Shown: one piece after another, positions 62,614-64,000 of the stretch
How positions within the stretch are numbered: the first letter of the stretch is position 1
Layout of the letters: each line of letters opens with the position of its first letter
Assembly (NCBI GenBank): GCA_003164135.1
Contig: PLSD01000028.1
Location: forward strand, 102,498-166,497
Reading direction: 5' to 3'
Length of the DNA: 64,000 nt
Source of the DNA: Acetobacteraceae bacterium
Lineage (GTDB): Bacteria > Pseudomonadota > Alphaproteobacteria > Acetobacterales > Acetobacteraceae
Notes under the pieces: generated by a model
Seen by the model: only the letters and a program-made list of their open reading frames with translations
Database searches by the model: none
What the model was told of the DNA's origin: nothing
Made by a program: the position numbers and the translations under genes

Positions 62614-62660
62614 ATTCCGGCCTGGGTTGCATCCCCGGCCCAGGCTGGAATAGTGTTTTG
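62614..62660 (+). terminator. Rho-independent terminator of metY
   Basis: A 12-bp stem TTCCGGCCTGGG / CCCAGGCTGGAA with one G-U pair and a 12-nt loop (62615-62650) is followed by TAGTGTTTTG. Confidence 0.85.
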
Positions 62661-62696
62661 ACAAGACTGTCAAAACATAATGAGTGGGAGCGTGGC

Positions 62697-63436
62697 ATGG
62701 GACGTGTAGCGGGCAAGGTTGCGATTGTGACTGGCGGGAGCCGCGGGCTGGGTGCCGCGATGGCGCGGGATCTGGCGGCGGAGGGGGCGCATGTGGTGCT
62801 GACCGCTGGGCGCTCGACGGAAGCTGGTGAAAAACTGGCGGCGGAGATTGGCGGCACGGCGTGTTTTATGCAGCAGGATGTGGGCAAGGCCGAGGATTGG
62901 GCGCGGGTGGTGGCAGAGACCGAGCGGCGGTTTGGGCCGGTTACGGTGCTGGTGAATAATGCGGGGATCGTGATTCCGGCGACAACCTTGACGCAGACCG
63001 AGGCGCAGTACCGGGAGATTTTTGAGGTTAACCAGCTTGGGCCGTTTTTGGGCATGCAGGCGGTTATTCCCTCGATGCGGCGGGCCGGGGGTGGGTCGAT
63101 TATCAATATCGCCTCGGTGGCCGGGTTGCGCGCGAGCGTGTCCTCGATTGCGTATGGCGGGACCAATACGCGCTGCGCGGCATGACGAAGACGGCGGCGG
63201 TGGAGTTTGCGCCGGAGGGGATCCGGGTGAATGTGGTGTTTCCGGGGTTTTATGAGACCGAGATGATGCTGAATGCCTCGCCGGAGATGCGGGCGCGGTT
63301 GATCGGCTCGGTGCCGATGGGGCGGATTGGCGAGCCGGAGGAGCTGTCCTCGATTGTAGTGTTTCTGGCGTCCGATGAGTCGCGGTATACGACGGGGGCG
63401 GAGATTGCGGCGGACGGGGGGCTGACTTCGAAGTAG
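62697..63436 (+). pseudogene. Short-chain dehydrogenase/reductase, frameshifted at the active-site Lys
   Basis: The first part (62697-63185) has TGGSRGLGAAMARDLAAEGAHVVL, LVNNAGIV and IINIASVAG, then IAYGGTNTRCAA and a stop. The rest continues in the +1 frame from about 63167 as YALRGMTKTAAVEFAPEGIRVNVVFPGFYETEM and ends IAADGGLTSK. Restoring one base after 63166 gives YGGTKYALRGMTK, so exactly the catalytic YxxxK Lys codon is broken. It is either a decayed gene or a sequencing error. Confidence 0.88.
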
Positions 63437-63449
63437 GGGGTTTAAGGGG

Positions 63450-63611
63450 ATGGCGCCGGGGGACAAGGATTTGGAGTTGCCGGCGCCCTCGCCTGCCCGG
63501 CCGGTAACGGTGCTGGAGGCGTGGGTGCGGGAGAATGAGGCGGCGGTGGAAGAGTGGAATGAGTATGTGGAGCGGTGCGGGGTGCCGCTGGGGGCGTTTC
63601 GGTTGTTTTGA
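63450..63611 (+). CDS. CcdA-type antitoxin C-terminal peptide (orphan)
   Basis: The gene is below the track limit: 53 aa from the ATG at 63450 with GGGG upstream. The C-terminal half, AWVRENEAAVEEWNEYVERCGVPLGAFRLF, closely follows the CcdA toxin-binding tail (usually ENxEAIxAYNxxVExxGLPLxxxR). The ribbon-helix-helix DNA-binding N-terminus seems missing or replaced by a Pro-rich segment. No CcdB toxin follows; an IS630 transposase comes instead. It is probably a remnant of a toxin-antitoxin pair. Confidence 0.7.
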   Translation: MAPGDKDLELPAPSPARPVTVLEAWVRENEAAVEEWNEYVERCGVPLGAFRLF

Positions 63612-63657
63612 TGGGCAACGCGAGGAAGGCAATTCGTTTAGTGCCGTTTTTACCCAC
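63612..63657. other. Junction between antitoxin and insertion sequence
   Basis: This stretch should contain the right end of the IS, possibly around GTGCCGTTTTTACCCACC. The other end is outside the window, so the terminal inverted repeat cannot be confirmed. Confidence 0.35.
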
Positions 63658-64000
63658 CTAGTGGATAGAATCCAACACTTGGTGCCCTCGTTTTACGGCG
63701 GCTAAAATTTTTCTGGGTTTTTTTGTCCACTGGAACGGTCGCGGGTCTTGGTTGGTCTCGCCCAGAAATCGCTCGATTGCGTCTTTGAGTTCTTCGACGG
63801 AGTGAAACACGCCGCGTGCAAGCCTGCGCTTCGTCAGCTTAGCAAAGAAGCCCTCGACGGCGTTGAGCCAGGAGGCTGATGTTGACGTGAAGTGGAAGGT
63901 CCACCAAGGATGGGCAGTCAGCCATTCGCGCACCTTCGGATGTTTGTGGGTGGCGTAGTTGTCCACGATCGCATAGACATGCTTGCCGGCCGGTAAGGTT
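63658..64000 (-). mobile_element. IS630-family transposase, C-terminal part (cut by window edge)
   Basis: The frame is open to base 64000. It encodes LPAGKHVYAIVDNYATHKHPKVREWL, in which VDNYATHKHP carries the second catalytic Asp of the DDE domain. FTSTSASWLNAVEGFFAKLTKRRLARGVFHS carries the final Glu, and the typical IS630 end QWTKKPRKILAAV follows. The listed ORF starts at an internal ATG-like codon. It probably disrupted an older gene neighbourhood next to the antitoxin remnant. Confidence 0.95.

Overview
The window is GC-rich chromosomal DNA of an alphaproteobacterium. MipZ, GcrA, a DUF1674 protein, an ELM1-family protein, Pr6Pr, the sdhE-mfd/recG arrangement and a globin-coupled chemoreceptor all point to that class. 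Acetobacteraceae or a related Rhodospirillales family is my best guess, from overall gene flavour only. I found no rRNA, tRNA or CRISPR array. Most of the window is core genome; the clearly accessory parts are about 42.0-45.0 kb and the last 1.3 kb.

Layout. 0-0.4 kb: end of lpxB. 0.4-9.8 kb: two divergent operons built on circularly permuted ATP-grasp, alpha-E and transglutaminase proteins; the minus-strand one also carries a membrane glycosyltransferase and an FkbH-like protein. 10-20.4 kb: mixed metabolism and envelope genes (choline-kinase-like, YihY, hydrolase, GT87, Bpt, ELM1 with an unknown 628-aa partner, AstE-like, cobA). 20.5-37.8 kb: mipZ, enolase, proC, prs, a serpin, xthA, a LolA-like gene with marR, an M17 peptidase, a cold shock gene, gcrA and moeB. 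38-42 kb: globin-coupled chemoreceptor, aldolase, a Wza-like lipoprotein, MFS transporter. 42-45 kb: an AT-rich FkbH-like gene, a GNAT remnant, and a partial msrA duplication with REP-like palindromes. 45-51 kb: msrA, EVE protein and ccmCDEFGHI for cytochrome c maturation. 51-64 kb: small conserved genes, mfd, sdhE, recG, gpx, NUDIX, mazG, carbonic anhydrase, metY, a frameshifted SDR, an orphan CcdA-type antitoxin and an IS630 transposase cut by the window edge.

The most interesting signals are about chromosome organisation. Two copies of a composite element, each a perfect parS-type palindrome plus a 32-bp box 48 bp away (31/32 identical between copies), lie in inverted orientation at 9.9 and 41.9 kb, both between convergent genes. 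The base composition of the + strand switches from C-rich to G-rich near 38 kb whatever the gene orientation, as expected at a replication origin. The two elements point the same way relative to that switch. Between them lie mipZ, whose product reads the ParB-parS complex, with four GANTC sites packed into 53 bp upstream, and gcrA, the regulator known to act at methylated GANTC promoters. Together this looks like an origin-proximal cell-cycle region with an extended, polar parS element that I do not recognise from described systems.
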